Positions 51,940 to 60,281 of a DNA stretch of 64,000 nt are shown piece after piece. The position numbers were made by a program, and so were the translations under genes. Numbering within the stretch: position 1 is the first letter of the stretch; the number at the start of each line of letters is the position of its first letter. Under the pieces are notes generated by a model, which was not told where the DNA came from, did no database searches, and saw only the letters and a list, made by a program, of their open reading frames with translations. Source of the DNA: Sphingomonas sp. AP4-R1 (GTDB taxonomy: Bacteria; Pseudomonadota; Alphaproteobacteria; Sphingomonadales; Sphingomonadaceae); NCBI RefSeq assembly GCF_013113735.1, contig NZ_CP053346.1:2618001-2682000 (forward strand), written 5' to 3'.

Positions 51940-53749
51940 GGGCCGCCTCGATCGGACGCTGAGACTTGATCAGGCACCGGCGAACCATCCGGCGGAGGTC
52001 GCCGAAATCCAGTTCCGCGACGAATGGAGCAAGATCGTCCAGCGCTTCGACCCGGCCCTGTTCGGAATGCCGGACGATATCAGCGCCGCCATCGCTCGGG
52101 CCTTCCGCGATCATGATGTAGCATCCAGCGCCGCGACCCGCACCGCGCGCTGGTTCGCGCTGCGCGTGTTCGGGAGGTTCCTGCGCGAAGACGCGCGTGT
52201 CTGGCGCGCGGCAGACCTCGACACGGCAACGATCCGCCGGTTCATCGCCTGGCTGGCGATGCCCACCAACGGGCGCAGGCGTGGCGTCCGCTCACAATCC
52301 GGTCAGCTTGGTATGATCCGGCCGGTCCTCAAGCGCGCGATCGCGGACAATCCAGGCTTGTTCGCACCGGGCTTCGCCGTTCCCAACAATCCGATCCCGC
52401 TCGCCGGCGTCCAGCGGTTACCGCAAGACCGGCTGACACCCGCCGCAATGCGCGCCCTGCTGGCAGTCTGCTATTCCGAGATCGACACGGCTTGGGCCAA
52501 GTTCCAGCACGGGCAAACCATCGTCAATCTTCCGAATGCGCCGCTCCATAGTGGGCGGACCGCCGAACGAGATCGCTGGATCTGGAAGCTCCATCGCCGC
52601 GGCCACGGCATCATGCCGCCCTCCCGCGGCTCGGATTTTAGTAAGCCCGATCGACAACGGATCGCCGACATAGGTGGGTTCCGCGAGCTCGAGGGCTATC
52701 TCCACCTCACGACCGACACGCTGGTTGCGTTTTATATCGTGCTACTGATCCAGACGGCGGCCAATGCCGGTCCGCTCCGCCAGATCAAGCGGGACTGCCT
52801 CGTGCCCCATCCGCTCGATCGGCATCGCGTCATGGTCGAGTGGGTGAAGCCTCGTGCTGGCGGCAAGGTGAAGCGCATGCAACGGCGCTCGTTCGATAAC
52901 CGTCGACCCTACGCGGCGCCTCGTCTGATCGAAAAGCTCCTGGCGATGACTTCGCCTCTGCTACCGCATGTGGAGCCGTCCAAACGCGACCGGCTGTTCC
53001 TGCACCGCTTCCTCATGACGACAGGACGCCTCGAGCGCGAGTATCTCGCCGGTCATATCGTGCAGGCCACGTTGCGATCGGCAATGTTGCGCTTCTACGT
53101 GCAGCACAATCGCGCGATAGCCTCCTGGAACGATGCGAATCCCAGCAAGTCCCGTTCTCTGCTTCCAGACTTCTCGCCAAAGCTGTTCCGCAGCAGCATG
53201 GCAAGCGCCCATTACACAGCGTCGCAGGGCGATATCATGGCGGCCAAGGCGGTCCTCAATCATGCGAATGTCGCCACCACCGACATCTATGTCGATGGCG
53301 AGGCCGTCCGCCGCCTCGAACGCGATACGATCGCCCGGCTCCAGTCGCTGATGATCACATGGGTCACTGGCGAGACGTCCTCCCATGACTCGCAACATCA
53401 AGGGCCGGATACCAGCGTGCGGGTAACGGCGCTGTTCGGGCACAACTGCCTTCGCCCGATCGACAACGGATACGCCCGCCCTGGCGGCGTGTGCCCAAAA
53501 CTGGGAGGCTGCCTTGCCTGTCCGGGCCTGATCGTCCCAATCGAGCCGAATCATCTGGCGCGCATCGTCCAAGCCACCAGGCATCTTGAAGCGGCGCGGC
53601 AACGGATCGACCCGATCCGGTTCGGCCTCTTCTACGCACCTAGTCTTCAAGTGCTGACACAAGACCTGCTGCCGGCGTTCCCGCCCGAAATGATGCCGGA
53701 CGCGGAACGGCTCATGCCCGCTCTGCCGCCGCTGCCGGACCTAGAATAG
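51932..53749 (+). CDS. Tyrosine recombinase 2 of the insertion (degenerate motifs)
   Basis: The 605-aa protein is recombinase-like in its C-terminal half. The region DFSPKLFRSSMASAHYTASQGDIMAAKAVLNHANVATTDIYV keeps an Arg and a candidate Tyr (about residue 453), but the first His of the usual HxLRH box is a Lys here. A Cys-rich tail follows (CPKLGGCLACPG). It may be a structural partner of recombinase 1, as TnpB is to TnpA in Tn554. The stop is 4 nt before the next start. Confidence 0.85.
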   Translation: MARGRLDRTLRLDQAPANHPAEVAEIQFRDEWSKIVQRFDPALFGMPDDISAAIARAFRDHDVASSAATRTARWFALRVFGRFLREDARVWRAADLDTATIRRFIAWLAMPTNGRRRGVRSQSGQLGMIRPVLKRAIADNPGLFAPGFAVPNNPIPLAGVQRLPQDRLTPAAMRALLAVCYSEIDTAWAKFQHGQTIVNLPNAPLHSGRTAERDRWIWKLHRRGHGIMPPSRGSDFSKPDRQRIADIGGFRELEGYLHLTTDTLVAFYIVLLIQTAANAGPLRQIKRDCLVPHPLDRHRVMVEWVKPRAGGKVKRMQRRSFDNRRPYAAPRLIEKLLAMTSPLLPHVEPSKRDRLFLHRFLMTTGRLEREYLAGHIVQATLRSAMLRFYVQHNRAIASWNDANPSKSRSLLPDFSPKLFRSSMASAHYTASQGDIMAAKAVLNHANVATTDIYVDGEAVRRLERDTIARLQSLMITWVTGETSSHDSQHQGPDTSVRVTALFGHNCLRPIDNGYARPGGVCPKLGGCLACPGLIVPIEPNHLARIVQATRHLEAARQRIDPIRFGLFYAPSLQVLTQDLLPAFPPEMMPDAERLMPALPPLPDLE

Positions 53750-53753
53750 CCTC

Positions 53754-55556
53754 ATGGCCTCCGTCCCGACATCCGTGCCTGCCCATCTTCCGGCGCCGTT
53801 GCTCGGGAACGAACATGTCCCCGCCGCCACGACGTTCAACTGGGGCTTCGAGATGCCGGATGGGAGCCGATTCAACGGCGATCAGTGGACGCCGCTCCGG
53901 CACGCGGCCGAACTGTTCCTGCTCTCGCTGCGGAGCGATCCGCCCGAAGGGCGAATGCCGCTCCGACACGAAACGATCCATGGTCACTTCAGCAATATCC
54001 GCTTCCTCGTTCGATGGATGGCGGTAGAGAACGTTCGAAGCTTCAGGGATCTCGATCAAGACGCCGTTGACCGGTTCGTGGCGATGCTGCGCGCCCGGCC
54101 AGGCAGGAACGGCGCGTTGCTCTCGCTCAGCACCGCCGAAGGCCATCTCGGCACGATCCGCACCTTCCATATGCAACGCGACAAGTTGGACGACGCGCCG
54201 CCAGCGGCACCGCCTCGCGCGGCCTCGATCGGGAAGCGGCACTGGAAACCTTATGGCGGTCACCCCTATACCCCCGACGAGATCGCCGTGCCGTTGATCA
54301 GCGGCGCTATCGAACTGCTCGGCGATCCCGCAGACCAGATCCTCGCGCTGCGCGACCGTCTCGAAGATCTGTATGAGCAGTTCAGACCGCAGCATCAGGG
54401 GCGAAGGCTCCACTGGCATATCAGACGCGCCATGTTGGCCGAGCCATGCCCCTGCGCGAGCATGTATCCGAATCCGGAATGGCCGCTGCGCCGCCTGGCG
54501 TTCATGCTGGATCGGCTTGGCGACGCCTGCTTCGTCGTCATCGCCTATCTCGTTGGCGCGAGAGCCTCCGAGATACTCAGGCTTGAGGAGGGTTGCCTCG
54601 AACGGCGCGCGACCGATGGAGACGGCGAGGAACACGTCTATCTGGTCGGCACGATCACGAAGACGTCGCGGACGGAACATGGGGACATCCACCGTTGGCT
54701 TGCGCCCGAGCCGGTCCAGCGGGCGATCCATCTCCTCGAACGTCTCTCCTCTCCGCTTCGCGAACTCAGCGGGCAGAGGAATCTCTGGCTCCACCAGATC
54801 GGCCGGGGACGATCACCACTTCCGACGAAAATGCCCGTCGCCCGACTGCGGTCACCAATGGTCAATGTCCGCTTGAACGAGCGGCTTGCGCCGTTCCTCG
54901 CCTTGCCCGACCACCAAGGCGACACCTGGCGCCTGACCACCTATCAAGGGCGCAAGACATTCTCGCGGTTCATCGGGCGGCGCGACCGTACCGGGCTGAC
55001 TGCGTTGCAACGCCATCTCGGACACGTCCACCGCGCGATGACCGACCGGGCCTATGTTGGCACCGACTTCGAGCTCGCCGAGCTGATCGACGACCAGGCT
55101 GCCGAAGAAACCCGCAAGGCGCTGGAAGACCTGCTCCTGGCGCCGAACGTCGCCGGAAAGGCGGGCGTCATGCTCTCCGAGCGATCGCCGTTCCGCGGGC
55201 GCACGCGGTCGGGCGACGTCGATGGCTATATCACCGAGATCCTCGCCGAAACGGATATGCGCCTCGGCGTGTGCGACTGGGGCTACTGCCTCTACCGCCG
55301 GGAGACCTCCGCTTGCCTCGGCGGCGAGCGCGAGCCGAACCCGCTGCTCCGCACACAAAGCACCTGCTCGACGTGCGCCAACTTCGCTGTGACCGACCGG
55401 CATAGGCCGGTCTGGGAAGCGCGCCTTGAACGGAACACCGCATTGATCCAGCGCGATGACCTCGATCGCGAGAGCCGAGCACTTGCCGAAGCCCGCATCC
55501 AGGAATCTCGCCGTATCCTCGACCAGCTCAACGAAGGAAATGCCGGTGACGTCTGA
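53754..55556 (+). CDS. Tyrosine recombinase 3 of the insertion
   Basis: The 600-aa protein has VGARASEILRLEEGCL (catalytic Arg, about residue 265), TTYQGRKTFSRF (second Arg region, about residue 398) and LGHVHRAMTDRAYVG with the candidate Tyr (about residue 440). A C-terminal Cys cluster (CDWGYCLYRRETSACLGG and CSTCANF) may bind zinc. It overlaps the DUF6262 gene by 17 nt. Three consecutive recombinases of different sizes in one operon is the recombinase-in-trio arrangement. Confidence 0.88.
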   Translation: MASVPTSVPAHLPAPLLGNEHVPAATTFNWGFEMPDGSRFNGDQWTPLRHAAELFLLSLRSDPPEGRMPLRHETIHGHFSNIRFLVRWMAVENVRSFRDLDQDAVDRFVAMLRARPGRNGALLSLSTAEGHLGTIRTFHMQRDKLDDAPPAAPPRAASIGKRHWKPYGGHPYTPDEIAVPLISGAIELLGDPADQILALRDRLEDLYEQFRPQHQGRRLHWHIRRAMLAEPCPCASMYPNPEWPLRRLAFMLDRLGDACFVVIAYLVGARASEILRLEEGCLERRATDGDGEEHVYLVGTITKTSRTEHGDIHRWLAPEPVQRAIHLLERLSSPLRELSGQRNLWLHQIGRGRSPLPTKMPVARLRSPMVNVRLNERLAPFLALPDHQGDTWRLTTYQGRKTFSRFIGRRDRTGLTALQRHLGHVHRAMTDRAYVGTDFELAELIDDQAAEETRKALEDLLLAPNVAGKAGVMLSERSPFRGRTRSGDVDGYITEILAETDMRLGVCDWGYCLYRRETSACLGGEREPNPLLRTQSTCSTCANFAVTDRHRPVWEARLERNTALIQRDDLDRESRALAEARIQESRRILDQLNEGNAGDV

Positions 55557-56004
55557 ATCTGCCCCATCCACCCCGCAGGCCCGTCGCCGGGCGAACACCA
55601 ATGCACGCCTGCGCGAAGCCCTTGGCGTCCTCGCGAAGGACCCGTCCGCCGCGCCAACGGTCGCCGCTCTCGCACGAACAGCCAAGGTCGGCCGCAACAT
55701 CATCTATACGCACCATGCCGACGTTCTCGACGCCCTGCGCGAGCTTCAGTCGCAACGTAAGGGCGCCACTGAAACGGCTGCTGGCAAGGCCGATCGCACA
55801 CGCGCCACTCTTCATGACGCGATAGCCAAGAACATCGCCCTCGCGACACATAATGCCAGCCTGCTGAAACGCGCTGTCGAAGCCGAGCAGCGCGCGCAGC
55901 GGCTCGAACGCCGTAACGCGCAACTTGTGCAGGAACTCGATCGGATACGCCGGCCCGTCCCTATCCGCACCAACGCCGAAGAGCCCGATCCTACCGCTGC
56001 CTGA
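55540..56004 (+). CDS. DUF6262/TnpC-like accessory protein
   Basis: The 154-aa protein has an N-terminal helix-turn-helix-like part (PTVAALARTAKVGRNIIYTHHADVLDAL) and a long coiled-coil C-terminus (KRAVEAEQRAQRLERRNAQLVQELDRIR). It resembles TnpC of Tn554 and the DUF6262 proteins found after recombinase pairs or trios, thought to set orientation or efficiency of integration. I chose the ATG at 55540, with GAAGGA just upstream; earlier ATGs lie inside recombinase 3. Confidence 0.8.
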   Translation: MPVTSESAPSTPQARRRANTNARLREALGVLAKDPSAAPTVAALARTAKVGRNIIYTHHADVLDALRELQSQRKGATETAAGKADRTRATLHDAIAKNIALATHNASLLKRAVEAEQRAQRLERRNAQLVQELDRIRRPVPIRTNAEEPDPTAA

Positions 56005-56011
56005 AGGCGGT

Positions 56012-56030
56012 CACGCCCTAATCGGGCGTG
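56012..56030 (+). terminator. Stem-loop after the recombinase operon
   Basis: CACGCCC and GGGCGTG form a 7-bp stem with a 5-nt loop 8 bp after the DUF6262 stop. The following bases (TTGAAA) are not a full T tract. Confidence 0.5.
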
Positions 56031-56036
56031 TTGAAA

Positions 56037-56060
56037 GGGGAGGAGGAGTGGGAATGGCGG
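56037..56060 (+). repeat. G/A-rich repeat inside the right end of the insertion
   Basis: GGGGAGGAGGAGTGGGAATG, similar to the island leader repeats but lying between the DUF6262 gene and the element's right terminus. It may have been picked up from the island or may be a chance likeness. Confidence 0.4.
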
Positions 56061-56098
56061 AATTACGCGCTTTGCGAAGCCAATAAGACAGGTCGATC

Positions 56099-56107
56099 CA
56101 GACCTAA
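56099..56107 (-). repeat. Right terminal inverted repeat of the insertion
   Basis: CAGACCTAA, the complement of TTAGGTCTG at 47524-47532, followed directly by the second copy of TGCTCG. Confidence 0.8.
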
Positions 56108-56110
56108 TGC

Positions 56111-56713
56111 TCGCAAAAGTGGAAAATACAGCCTCAAGATCAATGGGTTAATGAATGGGATCCGGCCCGGAAAATATGGGCCCAGGGCGGCAAGGTCGTC
56201 AAGCTCATCGGCTATGACAGCTCGCCCGCCGACAGCCGCCGCTATGCCCATCGCGAAGGCCATATCAGCGATTTTTACGACTATCATTATCCCTTACGCG
56301 CCTGGGGCTGGGATCGCGACGCCTGTATCGCGCGGATCCGCGCCGAGGGCCTGCCCGTGCCGATAAAATCGGCTTGCTGGCTTTGTCTCGCACAGAAAAC
56401 GAGCGAGCTGATGAGCCTCCCGCGCTGGTGCCTTCGCCTGATCATATTGGTGGAAGCTCGCGCCGCGCCCCGCCTTGTGACCGTCGAGGGTCTGTGGCGG
56501 AAATCGACACGTGAGCGCCCCGGCTCGATGACCCGCTTCATCCGGGAACGCGCTCTTCTTCCCGCGTCCGAAATGGACGCCATCATTGCCGGCGCCCCGG
56601 TTGATCTGATCGACTTCCAAAGCGTCGCGGCCCAGATCCCGCTCGCCGAACGTCCGACCATGCGGGACTGGATCGATCGCTTCAATGCCGGTGTCCAGCG
56701 TCTCGCGGCATGA
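56111..56713 (+). pseudogene. PP-loop ATPase gene, 3' half, after the insertion
   Basis: The frame opens at TCG 56111 and reads SQKWKIQPQDQWVNEWDPARK, GKVVKLIGYDSSPADSRRYAH, YHYPLRAWGWDRDACIARIRAEGLPVPIKSACWLCLAQK and so on to a TGA at 56711-56713. It has no start codon of its own near the junction. Joined to codon 47521-47523 it completes a 322-aa PAPS-reductase-like protein. The cysteines in SACWLC match the second Cys pair of the intact paralogue at 40972. Confidence 0.85.
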
Positions 56714-57279
56714 CGATACCGTCAATCTGTCTGCGACTGTTGTTGACTGCCAAACAGCATCACCGAAAAACTCTCTTGATGCGACTTATCGATGATCTGG
56801 CCGCCACGAGACTCTATTATAACCGGCCACTCGCGACATTGCCGGATATCCTGCTGATCGACATCCCACCTCGCTTTTCGGGAGGAGGTCTGGCTCTCGG
56901 CCGCTACTATCCCGTGATCCTCGAAAGCCTCGCAGAGATGCACGAGTTCGAAGCGTTCCTCTGCGAGCCGCGGAAAACTCTTGTAGCGCCTGCTCTTCTC
57001 GACCGGCGGCCGTCCGGCCTGCGCGCCAGCGACATCATCTTCGCTCGTTACGAGCCCCAGGCACCGAACTGGCCCTGGCTCCTCATCTGCTTCTGGCCAC
57101 AATCCTACACCGCCATGGTGCCGCCCTCGGACGACAGCTTCGCGCGGGGCAGCTATACCATCGATGCGTATTCCACCGAGCGAGAACTCATAGCGGCGGA
57201 GCTGAAGCTTCTCGGCACGCTCGGCCCCGACCAGGCCCGCATAGTGCGCTCGGCGGCGACCCGCGTGGGACACGCCTGA
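56710..57279 (+). CDS. Plasmid protein of unknown function
   Basis: The 189-aa product overlaps the end of the split PP-loop gene as ATGA, so it was translationally coupled to it before the insertion and may now be poorly expressed. It has no signal peptide and no motif I recognise; tryptophans and aromatic residues are frequent in the middle (NWPWLLICFWPQSY). The coupling suggests a partner protein for the PP-loop enzyme. Confidence 0.6.
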   Translation: MTIPSICLRLLLTAKQHHRKTLLMRLIDDLAATRLYYNRPLATLPDILLIDIPPRFSGGGLALGRYYPVILESLAEMHEFEAFLCEPRKTLVAPALLDRRPSGLRASDIIFARYEPQAPNWPWLLICFWPQSYTAMVPPSDDSFARGSYTIDAYSTERELIAAELKLLGTLGPDQARIVRSAATRVGHA

Positions 57280-57371
57280 AGGTCACGCATCGCGCCGCCC
57301 CCCGGCCAATATCTGCGGGCAAGCCGAGGATGATGGGCGGCAAAGACGCGATCACGCCGGCGACGGCCGCG

Positions 57372-57767
57372 TCAGTGGCGATAACCGAGCACGGCCGCGA
57401 TCGGCGGCGCCATATCGGCCCGACGCCTCATCATGTCGGCGAGCCATGCGAGATGCGCGGCTGCATCCGCCAAAGGCAGCACGCAAACTTCGTCGAACAG
57501 TTCACGCTGGTAGGCAAGATCGCGGTCCAAGATATCATGCAGCCGAACACGGGCCGGGCTATCTTCCTCCTCGACCCCCGCATTCGCTTCGCGGGCGGCG
57601 TCGAGAAACGCCTCGGCCATCTCCTGCGCCTCATAATAGCCGCCATCCAGACCTTCGCTTGCAGCAACGCTCGCCAGCCTGCGGCGAACCAGCGGAAGGT
57701 CAGGATCGACCACCGCATCGTCCAGCGGCAAGTTATAATCATAGCTGGCGAGATAATCGCGGATTAT
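57372..57767 (-). CDS. Small acidic protein with ATA at the start position
   Basis: The frame ends at 57372. Protein-like sequence begins IIRDYLASYDYNLPLDDAVVDPDLPLVRRRL, and GAGGAG at 57775-57780 is 7 nt before an ATA codon at 57765-57767 where an ATG would be expected (ATA ATC CGC GAT). The first ATG in frame is at 57893, beyond that ribosome-binding site, and gives an extension of unlikely composition. The 131-aa protein is acidic and helical (EMAEAFLDAAREANAGVEEEDSP). The function is unknown. It may be a start-loss allele. Confidence 0.5.
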   Translation of the reverse strand: MIRDYLASYDYNLPLDDAVVDPDLPLVRRRLASVAASEGLDGGYYEAQEMAEAFLDAAREANAGVEEEDSPARVRLHDILDRDLAYQRELFDEVCVLPLADAAAHLAWLADMMRRRADMAPPIAAVLGYRH

Positions 57768-57910
57768 CGCGTGGCTCCTCAGTCTGCCTGAGAACGTAGA
57801 ACGAACAGGATTGCAAGCATAAGCGCGCTTATGCCATGCCAAGGCAATGTCTGTTCCGTCTGTCTTGCCGATTCCTTCTTTGGCAGTGTCCATGCTGGCT
57901 GTACTCGTTC

Positions 57911-58114
57911 ATGACTGACAGCAAGGCGCCGTTGCGACTCTATGGGATATTGCGCCTCAACGAGCGCGGCCCGTTCTTGGAAATCGACGAGGGGCCGCTC
58001 TGGCGCCTTCAGACAGACTCGGACCTTCGGACGCATCAGGACCGGTCGGTTCGGGTCGAGGCCTGGCAGCGCGGAGCGAGCATCCTCGAACTGCTTTGGA
58101 TCGGTCCTGCCTGA
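57911..58114 (+). CDS. DUF5818-like small protein
   Basis: The 67-aa protein (MTDSKAPLRLYGILRLNERGPFLEIDEGPLWRL) has the short beta pattern of DUF5818, found mostly in sphingomonads: a GxL...GPxLEID.G..WRL core followed by RVEAW. The function is unknown. The start at 57911 is chosen because the upstream extension is Cys/Leu-rich noise overlapping the divergent gene's leader. Confidence 0.6.
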   Translation: MTDSKAPLRLYGILRLNERGPFLEIDEGPLWRLQTDSDLRTHQDRSVRVEAWQRGASILELLWIGPA

Positions 58115-58254
58115 GGCCGGATGGTCCCGGCAAGGGCCGAACTATGCTTCGAATCAGGGCTCAGATCAGACCCGACTTTTAATCGGCCAGTATAACGTCG
58201 GGCTGAGGGGTGGCACGCGGCCAGGCGCCGGCGTCGGTCACGACGTCCGTTGGG

Positions 58255-58605
58255 CTACCCGCCGTCTCTCAGCTGGGATGCCGGTTGGTCCCGGCCTGCG
58301 AAGAGATCACGCTCCCACCTGGTAAGCTCCGCGGCGTTCAGCGCTTCCAGCCGGCAAAGGCGATCGATCTCTTCCCGCCCAAGCGACTGCCGCGCGCTTC
58401 CCTCCCGGACGAAATCCTTCAGCATCCTATTCTGAAGGAGAAGAAATCCCGCGAACCGTTTGCCCGTCTTCACTGCACGCCCGTGTGGCCCGCGGCGGCG
58501 ACTCCCTTGATCCGCGTCATTGCCATGTGCACCGCAAGACCGAGCCTGCCATTCTAGCAAATTTTCATAAGACTGGAAGATAACATATGCATTTTGGCGA
58601 TCCAT
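58255..58605 (-). CDS. Small protein of unknown function
   Basis: The 116-aa frame has a convincing C-terminal half (NRMLKDFVREGSARQSLGREEIDRLCRLEALNAAELTRWERDLF), helical and charged, unlike the arginine/alanine shadow on the other strand. The N-terminal half is less convincing (QGSRRRGPHGRAVKTG) and might reflect a frameshift. It is divergent from the HTH gene at 58643. Confidence 0.45.
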   Translation of the reverse strand: MDRQNAYVIFQSYENLLEWQARSCGAHGNDADQGSRRRGPHGRAVKTGKRFAGFLLLQNRMLKDFVREGSARQSLGREEIDRLCRLEALNAAELTRWERDLFAGRDQPASQLRDGG

Positions 58606-58615
58606 GGTTGAAATC

Positions 58616-58632
58616 TGATGTATGATACATCA
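58616..58632. promoter_or_regulatory. Perfect palindrome TGATGTAT-g-ATACATCA
   Basis: An 8-bp dyad around a single base lies 10 bp before the start codon of the HTH gene and in its divergent promoter region. It is a strong candidate for the binding site of that HTH protein. Confidence 0.75.
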
Positions 58633-58642
58633 TACAGTCCGC

Positions 58643-58906
58643 ATGATCACTTCACAGCAGATGCGCGCGGGACGCGCGTTGCTCGGCATCGACCAGAAGC
58701 GGCTGGCGGAACTGGCAAAGGTGTCGCTTCCGACGATCCAGCGCATGGAAGCGTCGGATGGGCAGGTGCGAGGTGTCGTGGAATCGCTGGTCAAGGTCGT
58801 ATCCGCCCTCGAACGCGCGGGTGTCGAGCTGATCGGCGAGAATGCACCCAGTCAAACCGGGGGACGCGGTGTGCGCTTGCGCCAGGCCGTCGCGACCCAG
58901 GGATGA
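58643..58906 (+). CDS. Small XRE-type helix-turn-helix regulator
   Basis: The 87-aa protein is nearly all helix-turn-helix: MITSQQMRAGRALLGIDQKRLAELAKVSLPTIQRMEASDG, with the conserved LAELAKVS recognition region. The start at 58643 is used because the ATG at 58622 lies inside the palindromic operator. The protein probably represses its own gene and the divergent gene at 58605. Confidence 0.82.
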   Translation: MITSQQMRAGRALLGIDQKRLAELAKVSLPTIQRMEASDGQVRGVVESLVKVVSALERAGVELIGENAPSQTGGRGVRLRQAVATQG

Positions 58907-58927
58907 CTGACCAATGGACACACACAG

Positions 58928-59236
58928 ATGACCGATAGCAGCGAAGATTATGTCTATGATGAGGAAAGCGGCGAATGGCTTCCGGCATCCGAACGCGCCG
59001 AGCGCCAGCGCGCCGCCATTCACCCTGAGGTCCGGGATGCTGTTGGCAATCTTCTCGCCGATGGCGATCAGGTCACACTGATCAAGGATCTGGACGTCAA
59101 GGGCGCTGGTCAAACGCTCAAGCGCGGAACGCTCATCAAGGCGATCCGCCTGACCGGTGACGTCCAGGAGATCGATTGCAAATTTGATGGCATCAAGGGC
59201 CTCGTGCTGCGCGCCGAATTCGTCCGCAAGCGCTGA
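58928..59236 (+). CDS. PhnA-domain (YjdM-like) protein
   Basis: The 102-aa protein has the PhnA C-terminal domain: AVGNLLADGDQVTLIKDLDVKGAGQTLKRGTLIKAIRLTGD then IDCKFDGIKGLVLRAEFVRK (in parts). The usual N-terminal zinc ribbon is replaced by an acidic segment (DYVYDEESGEWLPASERAER). Despite the name, these proteins are not shown to act in phosphonate breakdown. The stop overlaps the next gene's ATG by 1 nt. Confidence 0.85.
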   Translation: MTDSSEDYVYDEESGEWLPASERAERQRAAIHPEVRDAVGNLLADGDQVTLIKDLDVKGAGQTLKRGTLIKAIRLTGDVQEIDCKFDGIKGLVLRAEFVRKR

Positions 59237-59538
59237 TGGCGCGGCGTCGGATCCTGTTGCCCTCCGCGACCGAAATTCGCGCGCTGGCGGATAACAACGG
59301 GCGTCTCGCGCTGCGCGCCACGCCGAACGCTTCGGCCGACGCGATACTGCTCCCTTCGGGGGCCGGGTTCCCGGAACTGCATGTCCGCACGACGGCGACA
59401 GCTGAGGGTGGCAACGCCAATGATGCTATCCTGCGCCTTCTCGCCGCCGCGCTGGGCCAGCCGGTCTCTTCGATCCAGCTCCTTCGCGGCGAGACAAGCC
59501 GCACCAAGCTTGTGCGTATCGGGCAGCCGCGCGGATGA
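59236..59538 (+). CDS. DUF167 (YggU-like) protein
   Basis: The 100-aa protein shows the DUF167 pattern: LALRATPNASADAIL, LHVRTTATAEGGNANDAILRLLAAALG and IQLLRGETSRTKLVRI. The N.A...LL..... and RG..SR.K segments are the conserved ones. The function is unknown. It starts at the last base of the PhnA-like gene and is followed after 7 bp by the DUF1275 gene. Confidence 0.85.
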   Translation: MARRRILLPSATEIRALADNNGRLALRATPNASADAILLPSGAGFPELHVRTTATAEGGNANDAILRLLAAALGQPVSSIQLLRGETSRTKLVRIGQPRG

Positions 59539-59545
59539 TCGCTTT

Positions 59546-60280
59546 ATGCTGATTGCCAAAGGGGATGCACGCGACAGCCGGCTGGACCGCAAACTTGCCT
59601 TCGCGCTGGCGTCGGTGGCGGGCGGACTGAATGCCGCCGCTTTTCACGAGGTCGGCTTCTTCTCCGGCAACATGACCGGAAATGTGTCCGCTCTCTCCAG
59701 CCTGCTCGCAATGGGGCAACGGCGCCAAGGTCTTGGTTATCTTGCCATCGTCCTGTCCTTCATCATCGGCTCTCTGGTTTCGACGCTCGCGATCAGCGCC
59801 GGCCTGCGACGTGGGATTGGCACGATCTACGCGCATGTGATCCTGGTCGAAGCCGCTCTTCTCGCCGCGCTGGGTCTCGCACACATGGCGCTGGATCGCT
59901 CTGCCGGAGTGCCGATCCTGATCGGCGGCCTCGCTTTCCTCATGGGCCAGCAGAACGCCATCGTTACCCACATCTCGAACGCGCGCGTTCGCACGACCCA
60001 TATATCAGGCATGGCCACCGATATCGGCATCGGACTTGCCCGCATGCTCGATATCCTTCGCGGGAAGGCGGACCCCTCGGAACGTGGAGAGATTGCGACC
60101 CGGCTGAGCCTTCACATGGGCACGGTGCTTTCCTTTCTGCTCGGCGGTGTCGCCGGCGTGCTGGCGTGGCGCATCGCCGGCGATCTCTGTTTCGTGATTG
60201 CGGGCCTTGTGCTCGCGGCCCTCGCGGCAACGTCGATCCGAAGCGCTGGCCAAGTCATGCCAAATGGTCCGCTCGATTGA
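59546..60280 (+). CDS. DUF1275 (YoaK-like) membrane protein
   Basis: The 244-aa protein has about six membrane segments and the family motif GGLNAAAFHEVGFFSGNMTGNVSALSSLL near the N-terminus, with GMATDIGIGLARML and RLSLHMGTVLSFLLGGVAGVL later. A transport role is suspected for the family but not shown. It is the last gene of the short operon of PhnA-like, DUF167 and DUF1275. I chose the ATG at 59546; the longer frame overlaps the DUF167 gene. Confidence 0.85.
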   Translation: MLIAKGDARDSRLDRKLAFALASVAGGLNAAAFHEVGFFSGNMTGNVSALSSLLAMGQRRQGLGYLAIVLSFIIGSLVSTLAISAGLRRGIGTIYAHVILVEAALLAALGLAHMALDRSAGVPILIGGLAFLMGQQNAIVTHISNARVRTTHISGMATDIGIGLARMLDILRGKADPSERGEIATRLSLHMGTVLSFLLGGVAGVLAWRIAGDLCFVIAGLVLAALAATSIRSAGQVMPNGPLD

Positions 60281-60281
60281 T

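Larger units (their letters stand above)
47524..56107. mobile_element. 8.6-kb insertion carrying three tyrosine recombinases and cargo
   Basis: The left end TTAGGTCTG (47524-47532) and the right end CAGACCTAA (56099-56107) are 9-bp perfect terminal inverted repeats, extended to 14 matches in 17. The element is flanked by the 6-bp direct repeat TGCTCG (47518-47523 and 56108-56113). Removing the element and one repeat rejoins a PP-loop gene in frame. Inside are a kinase-like gene and an S41 protease (minus) and a plus-strand operon of three recombinases and a DUF6262 gene. This resembles recombinase-in-trio and Tn554-type elements. Confidence 0.88.

Noticed and set aside
57330..57791. 153-codon plus-strand frame opposite the 57372 gene
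   Set aside because: It is His/Arg/Ile-rich with no start signal; the minus-strand frame has better composition and a ribosome-binding site.
58210..58557. 115-codon plus-strand frame opposite the 58255 gene
   Set aside because: The minus-strand frame has a charged helical pattern typical of a real protein; this one does not.
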